This document shows positions 1-10,923 of a stretch of DNA of 64,000 bases, in pieces (positions within the stretch are counted from its first letter, which is position 1; the number at the start of each line of letters is the position of its first letter). Under the pieces are notes generated by a model. It searched no databases. It was not told where the DNA came from and saw nothing but the letters and a program-made list of their open reading frames with translations. The stretch comes from Coix lacryma-jobi var. lacryma-jobi (taxonomy: Eukaryota > Streptophyta > Magnoliopsida > Poales > Poaceae). Made by a program: the position numbers and the translations under genes. The stretch covers positions 15,154,080 through 15,218,079 of the forward strand of contig CM019831.1 in NCBI GenBank assembly GCA_009763385.1. Direction: 5' to 3'.

Positions 1-170
1 AGTTGTCAACTACAGAGTTTTATAACTTTTTGACATCTACAACTTTTGTTTAGAGCATTTTCTATCCGAGACTTTTTTTCAAAATTTCAAAATTCAAAAT
101 TTTAAAAAATCTTCCCCGAGTGCCTCTGCCTGCCACTCGGGGAAGAGACCCCTGCAACAGAGACATGTCA
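1..170. repeat. Remnant of a CACTA-like element with the AT-rich ~148 bp unit
   Basis: The first 110 bases match the AT-rich unit found inside several CACTA-like elements of this window: a run about fitting AGTTGTCAACTACA, then ACTTTTT, then ACAACTTTTGTTTAGA and a CATCCGAG-like string. It is followed by a GC-rich inverted repeat (CCCCGAGTGCC ... GGCAGGCACTCGGGG-like) that resembles CACTA subterminal repeats. The left part lies outside the window and no clear CACTA terminus or target duplication was found on the right, so the boundary is approximate. Confidence 0.45.
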
Positions 171-1515
171 CTGGTTGTCGAGCTTTGTATCACCAGCAGA
201 CGAAACTACGAGACCTCCATTCCATAAGCGACTGTAAGGTGCTGAGTCAACATGACAGACGATAGCCATGATGAACATTTTCTATGGAGATCATTCGGGA
301 TCTAGTTGCCTCCAACCTAATCCCCTAGAGAGAAGGAAGCCTCAAGGGTTGACGAATCGACAAATGGAGAACGAGGAGATCCAAAAGAGCGGCATATGAT
401 GAGAAGATGCTTTGGGGAACCTAGAGAGTATCAAAGCTAGGACACTAGCGGTAAAAACATCCAACAACTAGCTTGTGACCCTACTTAGCAGGTGTGAGCA
501 AAAGAAGACCCTTTAGAGGCATTGTGGTTAAGCCTAAGGTGACCCTCCACAGTGGCGCCTATAAGTAAGATGTGACATTTACAACGCCACCGCCACCTCC
601 CTCAAAGAATTGGAGCTAGGTTTTCACCCGGGGATATCTTATAGTTCCATGGGTGGAGAGGGTATATCGACGCATGCCTACAAGTAAGATGTCTGTTTTA
701 TCAATGAACAAGACTTGCAAGAAAAACATAGCATGGAATAAGACTTCTTTTACACCTATATTTTGCTATGTATTTAGATGTACCAAAAAAGTCAAATCAA
801 CTTATAATTTAGAGCGGCTCATGATGTAGGCGATCACGCTGGAGCTGGACGATGCCCCCGATATCAACGACCCATGAAGCTAACTGGCAGACTATACACG
901 ATGTATACTGCTCTAGATTGCAGCCAAGATCCCCAGATATCCACGACCAGTGCATATAGGGCTCGCATGTTCCGAGCAAAGTCAAAATATTTTCCTGGCT
1001 CTACTTCAAGGATCAACTAAGCACGCGATCAAACCTCTTTGCCAAACATATAATGGACGACAACCTCTGTGAGCTTGGAATATCGAGGACAAACATCATG
1101 CCTCTGTGAGCTTGGAAGTTGGAACAACTACGCTGTTCAGGCAATATCGAGGACAAACATCATGTTTTCTTCGACAATCGATCATACAAGTGTTGGAGTT
1201 TGGAACAGGCTCAACCTTACAAACGTCGCAGTTGTTTTTGATATGGATGCTTGGAATGTCGTGGTCCCTGCACACCTGGATGCAAAGCTCTGGCCTTTTG
1301 TTTTACAAACCATCCTCTGGCGGCTCTGGACATGAGTTCCCCTCTATTCATCAGTCCATCATCTCTAAGATGTGTGGTGATCTTGTAGTTTGGCGTAGTT
1401 GGTTCAGGAACGATCAAGATGTAACTAGCTTGAATGCTTGGCGATGCTATCTCCTGTCTTGTATATTAACTCGCCCTCGCTCGGTTAGGGCTTGAAATGA
1501 GATTAGGTGGGGAAT
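171..1515. other. Stretch with no recognised gene; contains an interleaved short duplication
   Basis: No protein family was recognised on either strand. The only visible structure is an interleaved duplication. A 16 bp string (CCTCTGTGAGCTTGGA) occurs at 1064 and 1101, and a 21 bp string (ATATCGAGGACAAACATCATG) occurs at 1080 and 1144. Short open frames here overlap this duplication and show no conserved motif. The sequence is probably old, decayed transposable-element DNA. Confidence 0.4.
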
Positions 1516-1561
1516 CCCCCCCCCCCCCCCCCCCCCCCTCCCTTTTTTTTTTAAAAAAAAA
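1516..1561. repeat. Homopolymer tract: C23 followed by T and A runs
   Basis: A run of 23 cytosines (1516-1538) is followed by TCCC, about ten T and about ten A. Such a run of C is unusual in plant DNA and is hard to sequence or assemble, so its true length is uncertain. Confidence 0.9.
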
Positions 1562-1906
1562 ACAGAACGAATGGGGTGCATAATAACAAATCAACTTGGT
1601 AGTACAATATTATAACAAATCATTGAGGCCTTGGGTTAAGGTTGAAGACTTGTATATATGGTGCCAGTCTTGGAGGAAAGCAGCACCAGGTATTGAGAAG
1701 ACCAACAGGCGACCGAAAGATGCGGCTATTATGAATGGTTTATATGGAGTAAGTATATTGCAGAATCTCTGTGGTTAGTAGGTGGGATTTAATTTTTTGT
1801 ATCGTCTCTGACTTTGAACCGTGCAAAAAGTACGGGCGTAGCACATAATCACCTTATTTTACCTGATAATAAGAGCGATAGCCGTTGCTTACCGTATATA
1901 TATATA

Positions 1907-2265
1907 GGGAACATATCTAGTGCAAATCATAGCCTTTGTGAAAACCCGTGCAAACCACGGTAAAAAAATCGTCTAAATTTACCAAAAAAATCACACATGT
2001 AGATGGTACGATGATACACAACCTTGTCAAATATCTTGTCCAAACTCGATTTCGTTTATGAGTTATAAAAATAACAAATTTGAAGCCAGAAAGTTTTCCA
2101 CATGATCTGATAGAAATTTGTTATTTTTATATCTCACAAATATTTTATAAGGTTGTGAATCATCATATCATCTACATGTGTGATTTTTTTTGATGAATTT
2201 AAACAACTTTTTTTGTTGTGGTTTGCACGGGTTTTCACGAAGACTGTGGTTTGCACTAGATATAT

Positions 2266-2269
<4 letters not shown>
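1907..2269. mobile_element. Hairpin MITE, Mutator-like, inserted in a TA microsatellite
   Basis: The two ends are long inverted repeats. The left end GGGAACATATCTAGTGCAAA matches the reverse complement of the right end (GAGAATATATCTAGTGCAAA), and the match continues with scattered differences for more than 100 bp per arm. The arms contain the motifs AAAACCCGTGCAAACCA and ATCACACATGTAGAT. The element is about 363 bp and carries no coding sequence. Both flanks are TA repeats, so a 9 bp duplication (ATATATATA) fits but is not diagnostic. Long TIRs and 9 bp target sites are known for Mutator-like MITEs, and the superfamily call rests on that. Confidence 0.65.

Positions 2270-2270
<1 letters not shown>

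Positions 2271-2320
<50 letters not shown>
2271..2320. repeat. (TA)25 microsatellite
   Basis: Fifty bases of uninterrupted TA. A shorter TA run (1895-1906) on the other side of the MITE indicates that the MITE inserted into an existing TA tract, which may since have expanded on this side. Confidence 0.95.
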
Positions 2321-2324
<4 letters not shown>

Positions 2325-2416
2325 TTCTATGGATGTGTACAGTACAGTACTGCGCGAGGCAACAGAAGAAACGAAGTAGAGAGACACAGAGACGTACTGA
2401 AAGAGCACAAACGACA

Positions 2417-2573
2417 TGGCGAGTGGCAGCAAGGCAGTCGGTGTGCTGGTATGGCCCTGATGGCCACAATGGTTGTTCTACAGCTGATGGCAGCTCCGAT
2501 GGCCATGTCCCGCCCGTCACAAGCTCTAGATGAACCGGAGATGAATGGCTTCCCTGCTCTGGTGTCCAGGAAG
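2417..2573 (+). pseudogene. Possible orphan first exon of a small secreted protein
   Basis: An ATG at 2417 follows a purine-rich leader. It starts a short frame, and after a one-base shift near 2450 the frame continues as a hydrophobic, methionine-rich segment (MALMATMVVLQLMAAPMAMS) resembling a signal peptide. A polar stretch with EPEMNGFPALVSRK follows. It ends at AAG|GTAACA (GT at 2574), a plausible splice donor. The LINE begins just downstream, so any second exon would have been separated from it. The family was not recognised, and the coding nature is inferred only from composition and the donor site. Confidence 0.25.
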
Positions 2574-2639
2574 GTAACAATGGAACACTTCTTCTTGGAT
2601 ATGCCAGGCCATTTAGACGAAGCTTGTGCGCGCCAAACA

Positions 2640-3606
2640 TGCTTCTTTGGTTTCTGCCTTCTACGTGGTTGCCTTCTATCAAGTTTTATGGGATATCATA
2701 AAACTAGACCTTACGGCGCTCTTTATAGATTTTTATGAAGACCGCCTCCCCCTTTTTAGCCTTAATTTTGGGATTATCACTCTTCTCCCAAAGATAAATG
2801 AGTGCGACAACAATTCAACAATACAGACCAATTTATCTTTTAAATGTTAGCTTCAAAATTTTTACGAAGGTTGCTACAAATAGGCTTATGGAGTAGCTAC
2901 CAAAGTGATTCGACTATCCCAAATGGCTTTTATGCCAGGGCGAAATATGATGGAAGGTGTTGTAATTTTACATGAAACCATCCATGAAATGCACTCCAAT
3001 ATATTAAATGGGGTTATCCTCAAAATAGACTTTGAAAAGGCCTATGATAATATAAAATGGGATTTTCTCTAAAAACACTTAGAATGAAAGTGTTCTGTCA
3101 ACAATGGTGTAGGTGGATAGGTTCGTCTTAGGAGGAAGTGCGGGCATCAAAATTAACGATGACATTGGACACTATTTTCAAACAAAGAAAGGTCTTAGGC
3201 AAGGAGATCCCATGTCACCTATTCTATTTAACATTGTAGCAGATATGCTCTCAATTTTGATTAAGAGAGCCAAAGACGACGATTAGATCAGAGGGGTCAT
3301 TCCTCATCTCATAGATGATGGATTGTCCATCCTGCAATATGCAGATGACACCATCCTTTTTTTGACCATGATATGGAGCAAGCCAAAAATATAAAATTCT
3401 TACTTTGTGTCTTTGAACAACTATCAGGTCTAAAAATTAATTTTCACAAAAGCGAACTCTTTTGTTCTGGAGAAGCAAAAATTCGAGGAAGAATATATAT
3501 ACTGAGATTTTTGGTTGCAAAGTAGGGTCCTTCCCTTTTAGGTATTTAGGCATACCAATGCATTTCCGCAGACTCCATAATGCAGATTGGGGAGTTATTG
3601 AGGAAA
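2640..3606 (+). pseudogene. LINE reverse transcriptase, N-terminal part (degenerate)
   Basis: Translated in changing frames, this block shows the plant L1 RT order: an FxxGIITLLPK-like segment near 2767, a PGRNMMEGVVILHE block near 2935, the FEKAYDNIKWDFL catalytic block near 3033, a degenerate KGLRQGDPMSP block near 3190, the YADD box at 3338-3349 and GLKINFHKSEL near 3427. At least four stops or shifts interrupt it. It ends exactly at the 3 bp AAA target site of the inserted CACTA-like element and resumes in register at 4921. Confidence 0.85.
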
Positions 3607-3956
3607 CACTACTAAAAAAAGCTTTTTAGCGGCGGCTCCATGTGATTTGTAGTGGCGGTTGCGCCAGCCGCCTCTATGCAACCGCTTCTACAAATCATTG
3701 ATTTGTAGGGGCGGTTTTTCCAGCCGCCCCTAAAATGGATCTGTAGGGGCGGTTCTATATAGAACCGCCTCTACAAATAATTTTCGAAATATTGATTCCA
3801 AATTTTTAAAAATCTTGAAAAAAGTAGCAAAAAAACTCAGAAAAATAGCAAAATATTTTTTTTACCGGGGAAGAAACCCCACCACCCAACCCACCATTTC
3901 CAGTCATTTTTTACCAGTCGCAACTATTTTTTGCGCAAATATCACACATCAGCAGA

Positions 3957-4022
3957 CGGCGGGATTCGAACTCATGACCTCAGCCTCACGCGTACACTGC
4001 TCTACCACTGCACCTCATAGTC
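3957..4022 (-). other. tRNA-like module inside the CACTA-like element
   Basis: On the minus strand there is GTGCAGTGGTAGAGCAG, resembling a pol III A box and tRNA D-arm, and 30-35 bases later GAGTTCGAATCCC, a close match to the B box/T-arm. A full cloverleaf with paired acceptor ends is not obvious, so this is a tRNA-derived or tRNA-resembling segment, not a gene for a working tRNA. Confidence 0.55.
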
Positions 4023-4089
4023 ACTTGTGTCTAAATTGGATTTTGGTTCTACTCATATTATACTAAATCGAGTTTAAATTAAGCGTTTG

Positions 4090-4660
4090 AGACCCTAAAC
4101 AAATTCGAATGAAAAAGTGGTCAACTATAAAGTTAGTAACTTTTCAAGATCTATAATTTTTATTTAGATTGTTTCTTCATCCGAGGTCATTTAAAAAAAT
4201 TGAATTTTAAATTTGACAAATTCAAATGTAGATTTCTATGATAAGATGAAATCTAATAAAAAAGTGGTCAATTACAAAGTTGCATAACTTTTTGAGATCT
4301 ATAACTTTCATTTTGGTTGTTCCTCCATCCGAGATTGGTTGAAAAAATTTGAATTTTAAATTTGATAAATTCAAACGTAAATTTCTATAATAAGATGAAT
4401 TCAAATAAAAAAGTTGTAAACATCAAAGTTCTATAACTTTTCAAGATCTACAACTTTAGTTTTGATTGTTTCTCCATTCGAGGTCGTTTAAATATTTTGA
4501 ATTTTAAATTTTACAAATTCAAACGTAGATTTCTATGACAAGATGAATTCAAATAAAAAAGTTGTAAACATCAAAGTTCTATAACTTTTTAAGACCTACA
4601 ACTTTTGTTTTGGTTGTTTCTTCATCCGAGATTGTTTGAAAAAAATAAATTTTATTACCT
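4090..4660. repeat. AT-rich tandem repeat, unit about 148 bp, about four copies
   Basis: The string AAGATGAA(T)TC recurs at about 4243, 4392 and 4540, a spacing of 148-149 bp. Each unit holds AAAGTTGT ... ATAACTTTT ... AAGATCTACAACTTT and a CCATCCGAGGT-like string, so each unit carries the potential small inverted repeat AAAGTTGTAGATC / GATCTACAACTTT. The same unit recurs in other CACTA-like elements of this window. Confidence 0.85.
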
Positions 4661-4920
4661 AATTTAATTATTCGACGTGTATTTGTAGGGGCGGCTAAAT
4701 ATACAACCGCCCCTACAAATCCTATTTGTAAGGGCGGCTAGATATTGAGCCGCCTCTACAAATCCGAGCTATTTGTAGGGGCGGCTCATAACAACAGCCG
4801 CCCCTACAAATGGATTTATAGAGGCGGCTCATCTAGGGTGCATTTGTAGGGGCTGCTCTATATAGAGCCGCCCCTACAAAAAAAAGGGAGGCGTTGCTAC
4901 AAATGCTTTTTGTAGTAGTG

Positions 4921-6240
4921 AAAGGTTCAAACGTAAACTAAGTACTTGGAAAGCTAAACATCTATCCTATGGAGTTAGATTAGTTTTATTAAATTCGGTT
5001 CTTAATAGCTTGCCGATTTTCATGATGTCCTTCTTCGAAATACCAAAGGGTCTAAAAAATCTGGATATCTATCGATCTAGATTCTTTTGGCAGGGTAATG
5101 ATGATAAGAGAAAATATCGCCTAGCTAAATGGGACATTTTGTGTCGCCCCAAAGATCAAGGGGTCTAGGCATAACGAACCTTAGTACACAAAATAGATGT
5201 CTTATCAGCAAGTGGCTCTTTAAGCTACTAAATGAGGAAGGGACTTGGCAGTCCTCGCTCAGGAATAAATATTTGAGTTCTAAATGTTTATCACAGGTTC
5301 AAATTAAACCTGGTGATTCACAATTTTGGAAAGGTCTTCTGAAAATCAGGACAAATTTTCTAATTTGTGGAACCTTCAAAATAAGAGATGGTTCACAAAC
5401 TAGATTTTGGGAGGACACATGGATTCTCCCTAAACCTCTGAAAGAGCAATTTCCTAGCCTGTATAATATAGTCAATTATCTGCACGTACTATACAATGGC
5501 CACTGTTATGAATCAGGAGCCAGTTAATGTATCTTTTCGAAGAGCACTTGTTGGGGATAAACTAGTAGCTTGGAATGACCTGGTAGCTAAATTAGCTCAT
5601 GTTCAACTTTGTATTGCAAGAGATATTTTTATTTGGGACCTACATAAACACGGTCTTTTTACGGTTCGCTCTATGTATCAGTATCTTATTAATCAAGGAG
5701 CGCCTTTCATTAACAAAATCATATGGAAGTTGAAGCTACCTTTGAAGATTAAGATTTTTCTTTGGTATCTTCCAAAGTGTGTCATTTTAACTAAAGACAA
5801 CTTGGCTAAAAGGAATTGGTCTGGGAGTCAAAAATGTTGTTTTGTGATTGTAGTGAAACAATTAAACACTTATTTTTTTACTGCCATCATGCTAAGACTA
5901 TTTGGCGTATTGTTCACATAGCTACTGGGCTAACGTCACCTAAATCCATAGCTCACATGTTAGGAAATCGGTCAATTGGAATCAATCAAAATGATCGTAA
6001 GTTCATTTTTGTGGGTGTTGCGGCCATTATTTAGGCAATTTGGTGAACGCGTAATGATCTTATTTTTGAGAAAAAACGTGTCACTTCTTTTATGCAGGCT
6101 ATCTTCAAAGGAACATATTATCTGTGGTTTTAGGCATTGCTGCAGCGTGAGGACACAAGGGAGATCATCCAATCATCGTGCAAAGCTTTGGAGATCATGG
6201 CTTTGGATATTTTCGTCAAGAATGGATGGATAAATAATAA
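4921..6240 (+). pseudogene. LINE reverse transcriptase C-terminal part and zf-RVT domain (degenerate)
   Basis: The frame resumes directly after the CACTA insertion with an FKRKLSTWKAKHLSYGVR-like segment, followed by FFWQGNDDKRKYRLAKW and SKWLFKLLNEEGTWQ. The zinc-finger RT-associated domain lies at about 5500-5930, with the typical VRSMYQYL and IFLWYL-type segments and a C-x-C ... H-x3-F-x3-C arrangement (CDCSETIKHLFFYC). One or two frame changes, near 5160 and 5520, break it. No RNase H domain was recognised downstream before the A-rich end. Confidence 0.8.
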
Positions 6241-6380
6241 TAGGATTTGTTTTTGACTCTCTCTTATATTCAAGTGTTCACTTATTCCCCTAATTGTAAT
6301 CAACAAATATGTTGAAAACTCTGTAAGAACTTGGTTGTGTGCATTCGCAGGCCGGATTATTTTCTTTATAAAAAAAACAT

Positions 6381-7208
6381 GGTTCCTGGTGTGAGTATCC
6401 ATATTGTGTGAGATGAGGATCTGATGCAGCTTCTCTTGCTACATGCTTAATTGATGTACTCTTTCATTAATTCTTCGTACTTAGCTGCTTTATCAAACCA
6501 TGCAATAATATGTATTATATTGTATGATCCGTGCTGGGAGTCTGGGACATGAACCAGCGTTGTGGTGTTGTACGCGTTGTTCTAGTTTGGCAAAACAATA
6601 TTCAGGCCTGTTTGGTTCCTTAGAATTAAATTAATTTGAAGAATAGTAATTTAGACACATATTAATTAAGCCAGTATGATTGTATATGGATTATATTTGT
6701 ATATTATTGTTGGCTATACGAGAGAGATACTTTGCATTTCTAGTATACGGAAATGAGTAAAAGAGAGTGTTATAAGTTGTAAAAATAAAAATATAGCACG
6801 GTGATCTACAAAATCCATTTTCCCTCTCCCACTGTAAATTTGACATGGACTAATGTGAACTTTGAAAATAGTGGAACATTAAATTCGAAGCCAAATAATC
6901 TAGTTTATTGAGTGAATTCTAATTTGTCCAAAATAAATAGATCCAGAAGCCCTCTCAATGTAATTGATTGTCAGTTTCTACATCCTTATCGCTGTTACAG
7001 AGCAAGTGTATTCATGCCTGATACCTCCAAAAGCATGCAGGATACTAGTTTATTAGTATACCGGTCATCGAGCACAAATGATACAGACTTGCACGGAATA
7101 TACTCCACCTCTAACTCTCTAAGTGGTAAGAAATTATATATTCTTTTTATTTTTATTGACACTTAAAAGTGTCATAAGCGTATAATGGACTCTACCATCA
7201 AGTTTCTA
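6381..7208. other. AT-rich stretch, no gene; possible MITE at about 6604-6902
   Basis: No coding sequence was recognised. From about 6604 the sequence AGGCCTGTTTGGTTCC resembles the usual start of grass MITEs. Near 6890 the string GAAGCCAAATAATCT is a degenerate inverted copy. No target duplication could be fixed, so the element call is weak. Confidence 0.35.
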
Positions 7209-7216
7209 TCGTCAAG

Positions 7217-8124
7217 CAGGGGCGGAGCCAGAATTTAAATATAGGAGGAGGCCGTGCAAACCGGTAACAATCATGTGTGTCAAAATGTAACATAATAAAG
7301 GTATACATAACACATAAATAAATATTTATGTTACAATACAAAAGAAAATAGGAAAACTAAAAAATAAAGGGAAATTAATTAGTCATGGGCCTATAATCTT
7401 CACCCGATCAATATAATTCTTTACTTAGAAAAAGAATCATGATAATAATAAATAGTTAATCAGGGCAAAATTAATTAGCACTAGCTCCTAAACATTAAAT
7501 GGGAAGCAATCGTCATTTGTTATTTAGCCTTGGATAAATGGCCATTTAAACGGGTAAATTTGTTGTTTAAATAGACGATAAACAAAAATATTGTATCACT
7601 GTGTAGCGTTTAAATATTGAGTATACAAGCTAATGGCCGTTTAGAAGAAAAGTGATGGAAATGTAGGAGATAAAGAAGATAATAAAAAGACAAATGCTAA
7701 ATACAGTAGATCTCATTGTAGACCAATTCAAAAAGATAAATAAAACACATTCATTTTCAATTAACTAGCTAGTTAGAGTGTGTGTTATGGGAAAACTAAT
7801 GCTAAATACTATAGATCTAATTGCAAATCAATTCAAAAGGATAAAAAAACATTCATTTTTAATTAACTAGCTAATTAGAATGTGTTATGAGAATAAACTG
7901 ATATTTGATAAACTAAGAAAAATAAAAGACATGTAAAAATATTAGAAAACTTTATTTTTATTTATATAATATAGTTTTAGAGATTAATATAGAGTACTAA
8001 TAAAAATCATAGTACAAATAGTATCATTAACTAGCTAACACATGATTAAAGGAATATATTATGAGAGTGACCCGGAGGTTGGGCGTGCCAGGCCCCCCTC
8101 AGCCCCCTCTTCCCTCCACCACTG
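7217..8124. mobile_element. Non-autonomous hAT element (908 bp) with 8 bp target duplication
   Basis: The left end is CAGGGGCGGAGCCAG. The right end, read on the other strand, is CAGTGGTGGAG. The flanks carry the same 8 bp, TCGTCAAG, at 7209-7216 and 8125-8132. CAG-starting TIRs and 8 bp duplications are the hAT signature. The interior is AT-rich and non-coding. It includes a tandem duplication of about 105 bp (units starting near 7694 and 7799, each with ATGCTAAATAC and AATTAACTAGCTA). Confidence 0.9.
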
Positions 8125-8169
8125 TCGTCAAGATGGCTACAAAGCATATTTGGATCATCGTATTTGAAG

Positions 8170-8947
8170 CCAAAGCGAACAAAACAGTTTTTCGGGTGCT
8201 GAGCCAGCTAGGATCGGCTTAACCGGATCCTCAAGTTGGCTGAGTTGTTTTTTGCCAACTTTCTCAAATGTAAGAATGGACTTATCCATTGTGTTCCTCT
8301 CGTCGAGATAGTCAAAAAACAATATGGAACATCTGATTTGGAGTCCGGATGGAAGAGTTATGCCCTCAGAAAGATGTGGCCCGTTGTCGGGAGTTCCGAC
8401 CCGACTTCCGATCTGAGTCAGAAGTTCTGACTCGACTTCCGACAGACTTAATAAAAACCCCAGTTCAGATCTAGCCTTTTGGATGTCAATCTGAACTATT
8501 CCAAACTCATGGCAAACTTGAAAATTAAGGCTTGGAATGATTTCCTACTAGGATAAGACCACCCCCTCTTATATATGAGAGGATCATGGTCGATTGAGTC
8601 CCCAACTATCCAATCGACACAAATCAATCTACAAACTCCTTTTACACTCTTTTCCAACCTCATATTGTTCATCTCTTGATCTGACGACCAAAGACGACAC
8701 CCTAGGCTCACCGTCCAACCTAGGGCAACCCGGCAATGTCCTTCCCCTGACAGGGTCCCTCCCGCGGGTGAGAGCTTCGACACAGTTCCTTTGCTAGTTT
8801 GCCCGAAACCTACTTGTTCTTCGCCACGTAAGTGCGATAGCCGTTCTTCACCATGTAAGTTTCACCTCCTCGTTGTGTTCTTCGGTCCATGGTGACCCGG
8901 GAGATCTATCCCTAGTTGGTGTATGATCTGAAACTGTTTCGGTGTCA
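8170..8947 (+). mobile_element. LTR-like fragment of a Gypsy-type retrotransposon
   Basis: The segment has LTR-like features: a TATA-like TTATATATGAG near 8568, and an end in GTGTCAACA (about 8947) followed by ACACATTTTGGCCACTTT. The last string resembles the ATTTTGGCGACTCCGCTGGGG start of Gypsy internal regions. Its left border and partner LTR were not found, and the short leader after it (to about 9110) fades out. Promoter and family are inferred from composition. Confidence 0.45.
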
Positions 8948-9289
8948 ACACACATTTTGGCCACTTTGTTAGGGAAGAATTTGCTTCGGTTTTACTTTGC
9001 AGTTGTATCTTCTTGCTCCAGCCCTATTCTTCACTGATTTATCTTCTTGTGCTCATCATTACCATTGCGTTCGGCCCAAAAGGCCAATCGCATCTGGTTT
9101 TGACCCCTTGTGATCCTGTTTGCTATTTTGCAATGTGGTGTGCTTGATATTGAAAAATACAGCAAGGCGGTCAAGCTCTAAATCACAGAGTACCAAGGTG
9201 TCACATCACAAAACTACTACAATTACCCTGAGGTACAACTTGGAAATGCATCTTATGATTATAATTGTTTACACCAGATTTTGGACCAG

Positions 9290-10923
9290 AGAGATTAGTA
9301 TTTGGTAAACATAAACGACCGGTTTATTAAGGAAAAGGATCGGCCTGGAAATATAAAAAGCTCGTATGAGTTGAAGGTGACCCGGAAGCTTCATGCGGAC
9401 CAACACGACGGGCTTCGAAGACGTGTCGGGCTCAACCAAGGAGTTCAAGTCCGAATCGTCTTTTATTTTTACCTATTATGTAACTTAGTCGTATTTAGGC
9501 AGGAGTCGACCGGGTTATAAATAGCTAGGAACCCGGATTTTGTAAGGGATCCCCAATCAACCAAACACAACCGGCCCTCGGCCAAAACCCTAGGAGTAGG
9601 AGTAACGTAGATCTCGGCGAGAACTTCAATCAGGCAGGGCTGCATCGACATCGACCGACCTCCGGTTTGCTTGTAAGTTTCACCAATGGCTTGTGTCATC
9701 GTGTAATAAGGCTTCATTGGCATCGACCAAACTCTTGTTAATCAATGGCATGGCTAGTTATCGGTCTAAGCTCATCTTTTGTGAGACTGTCTTGACTCTG
9801 ATCAATCTCCTACTTTAGTCGATCTTGGCTAGTTATCGACTCTATTGGTTTGGCAAGCTAATAGATTCATCAAGTTATCAATGTTGTTTTATGTTTTTAA
9901 TTTGTTTATTTATGTTTTAAACAATATCTTGCCCAATCAAGATTGACAAAGTAGCCTGCGTCTAAGGAACGCTCAGTATCGGCTTTTCTGAGGTTCACAC
10001 GCTCATAACAGAGGAAATAGCCGATACAAGCTTTTCATCAGCTATTTTGCCAATCTTGGTTGTTACGTGTTGTGCGTTCGAGATACTCGATAAAATCATG
10101 ATCTGATTTAAGAATGGATAGATTTGATCTAGCATGTTTATTACGACTGTATTTCTGAACCCCACTGATATATATGATAGATCAAGTTTACTTATCATAG
10201 ATTAAATCATGTTTTTATCGGGTAGATCTTGTTCGTGCCTCATGGACCCTGCATCGGCTGAAATAGCCGATTCAGTTATGCTTTCTTCATAATATGTTCT
10301 TTCAATTGGTTTAGAAACAATGGATCTACTTTATGCACGAGACGTGATCTAGCTTGACCATCATTAAGGCTGCATGGAGACACCCCACTATTGATGTTTA
10401 AGTTATTTTATCGATCTATTTGTTATTACGGCTGCATGGAGACACCCCACTGTTAACAAATAGAATTGCTCGTGCATTTAGTCGATACGTTGGTTTTATG
10501 CCATTTGAATGTACATATAGACCTTTATCTATCAATGTCTCTTAAGCTTATTGGTTGTCTGTTTATTATAAATATTCATCTCATAAATGTTATAACCGTT
10601 ATGCTTCATATCTTTTTCATCATTTTACATACAATCTCATGGTAGTTGACTTTGTAGTCAATATCCTAAAGACAAATGGCTATATCAGAGCCGCATAATT
10701 TGGAACTATCTGGCACCAAACCGGCAGGTTCCATGATTTGATGATCTTTTTCTTCTCCTTGTCAATTACAGGTCAAATTGACTGGCACGCCCGAAGTCGA
10801 TTCTGCTGAGAATCGGCACCACCGTTTGCTGAAGGTCCAGGAGGTCAGGACTCGCTCCGTACCCCTCTGAGGACCGTGAGACCGAGTGTGTTGGCGCACC
10901 CCGACCGAGATTTTGGGTCAACA
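9290..10923 (+). mobile_element. 5' LTR of a Gypsy-type retrotransposon (left border uncertain)
   Basis: The right border is GGGTCAACA (10923), followed by CATTCTTTTGGCACGCCCAGTGAGAC, the familiar start of the internal region of a grass Gypsy family, with gag 40 bp further on. A TATA box TTATAAATAG lies at 9515-9524. Downstream a 20 bp string GGCTGCATGGAGACACCCCA is repeated near 10369 and 10431. The 3' LTR is missing, so the left border near 9290 rests on sequence character only. Confidence 0.6.
9515..9524 (+). promoter_or_regulatory. TATA box of the Gypsy LTR
   Basis: TTATAAATAG in a GC-richer setting, about 1.4 kb before the LTR end, in the place expected for the U3/R junction of a long LTR. 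The downstream CCAAACACAACC and AAACCCTAG region reads like a 5' untranslated leader. Confidence 0.5.

Larger units (their letters stand above)
3607..4920. mobile_element. Non-autonomous CACTA-like element (1314 bp) in the LINE
   Basis: The left end is CACTACTAAAAAAAGC and the right end GCTTTTTGTAGTAGTG, which are inverted copies. The 3 bp target AAA is repeated at 3604-3606 and 4921-4923, and removing the element restores the LINE reading frame. Subterminal arrays of a GTAGGGGCGGCT-type repeat in both orientations (3640-3780 and 4680-4890) are probable transposase-binding sites. The interior holds AT-rich tandem units and a minus-strand tRNA-like module. No transposase is encoded, so mobility would need an autonomous partner. 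Confidence 0.93.
2640..6380 (+). mobile_element. 5'-truncated L1-type LINE, split by a CACTA-like element
   Basis: This is non-LTR retrotransposon sequence in two blocks, about 2640-3606 and 4921-6380. The first block carries reverse transcriptase signatures: FEKAYD near 3033 and LQYADD (tat-gca-gat-gac at 3338-3349), the metal-binding active site. The second block continues the RT tail (WKAKHLSYGVR, FFWQG) and then the zinc-binding RT-associated domain (zf-RVT; IWKLKLPLKIKIFLW near 5730). The 3' end is an A-rich stretch near 6370-6379. Many stops and shifts make it inactive. The 5' part, including ORF1 and the endonuclease, is absent. No convincing target duplication was found. Confidence 0.85.

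Noticed and set aside
1069..1495. Overlapping frames near 1.1-1.5 kb as genes
   Set aside because: They lie over an interleaved duplication, no domain or codon signal was recognised, and frames overlap on both strands.
4090..4660. CRISPR array
   Set aside because: The repeats are AT-rich tandem units of about 148 bp with no short identical repeat and unique spacers, in a eukaryotic genome.
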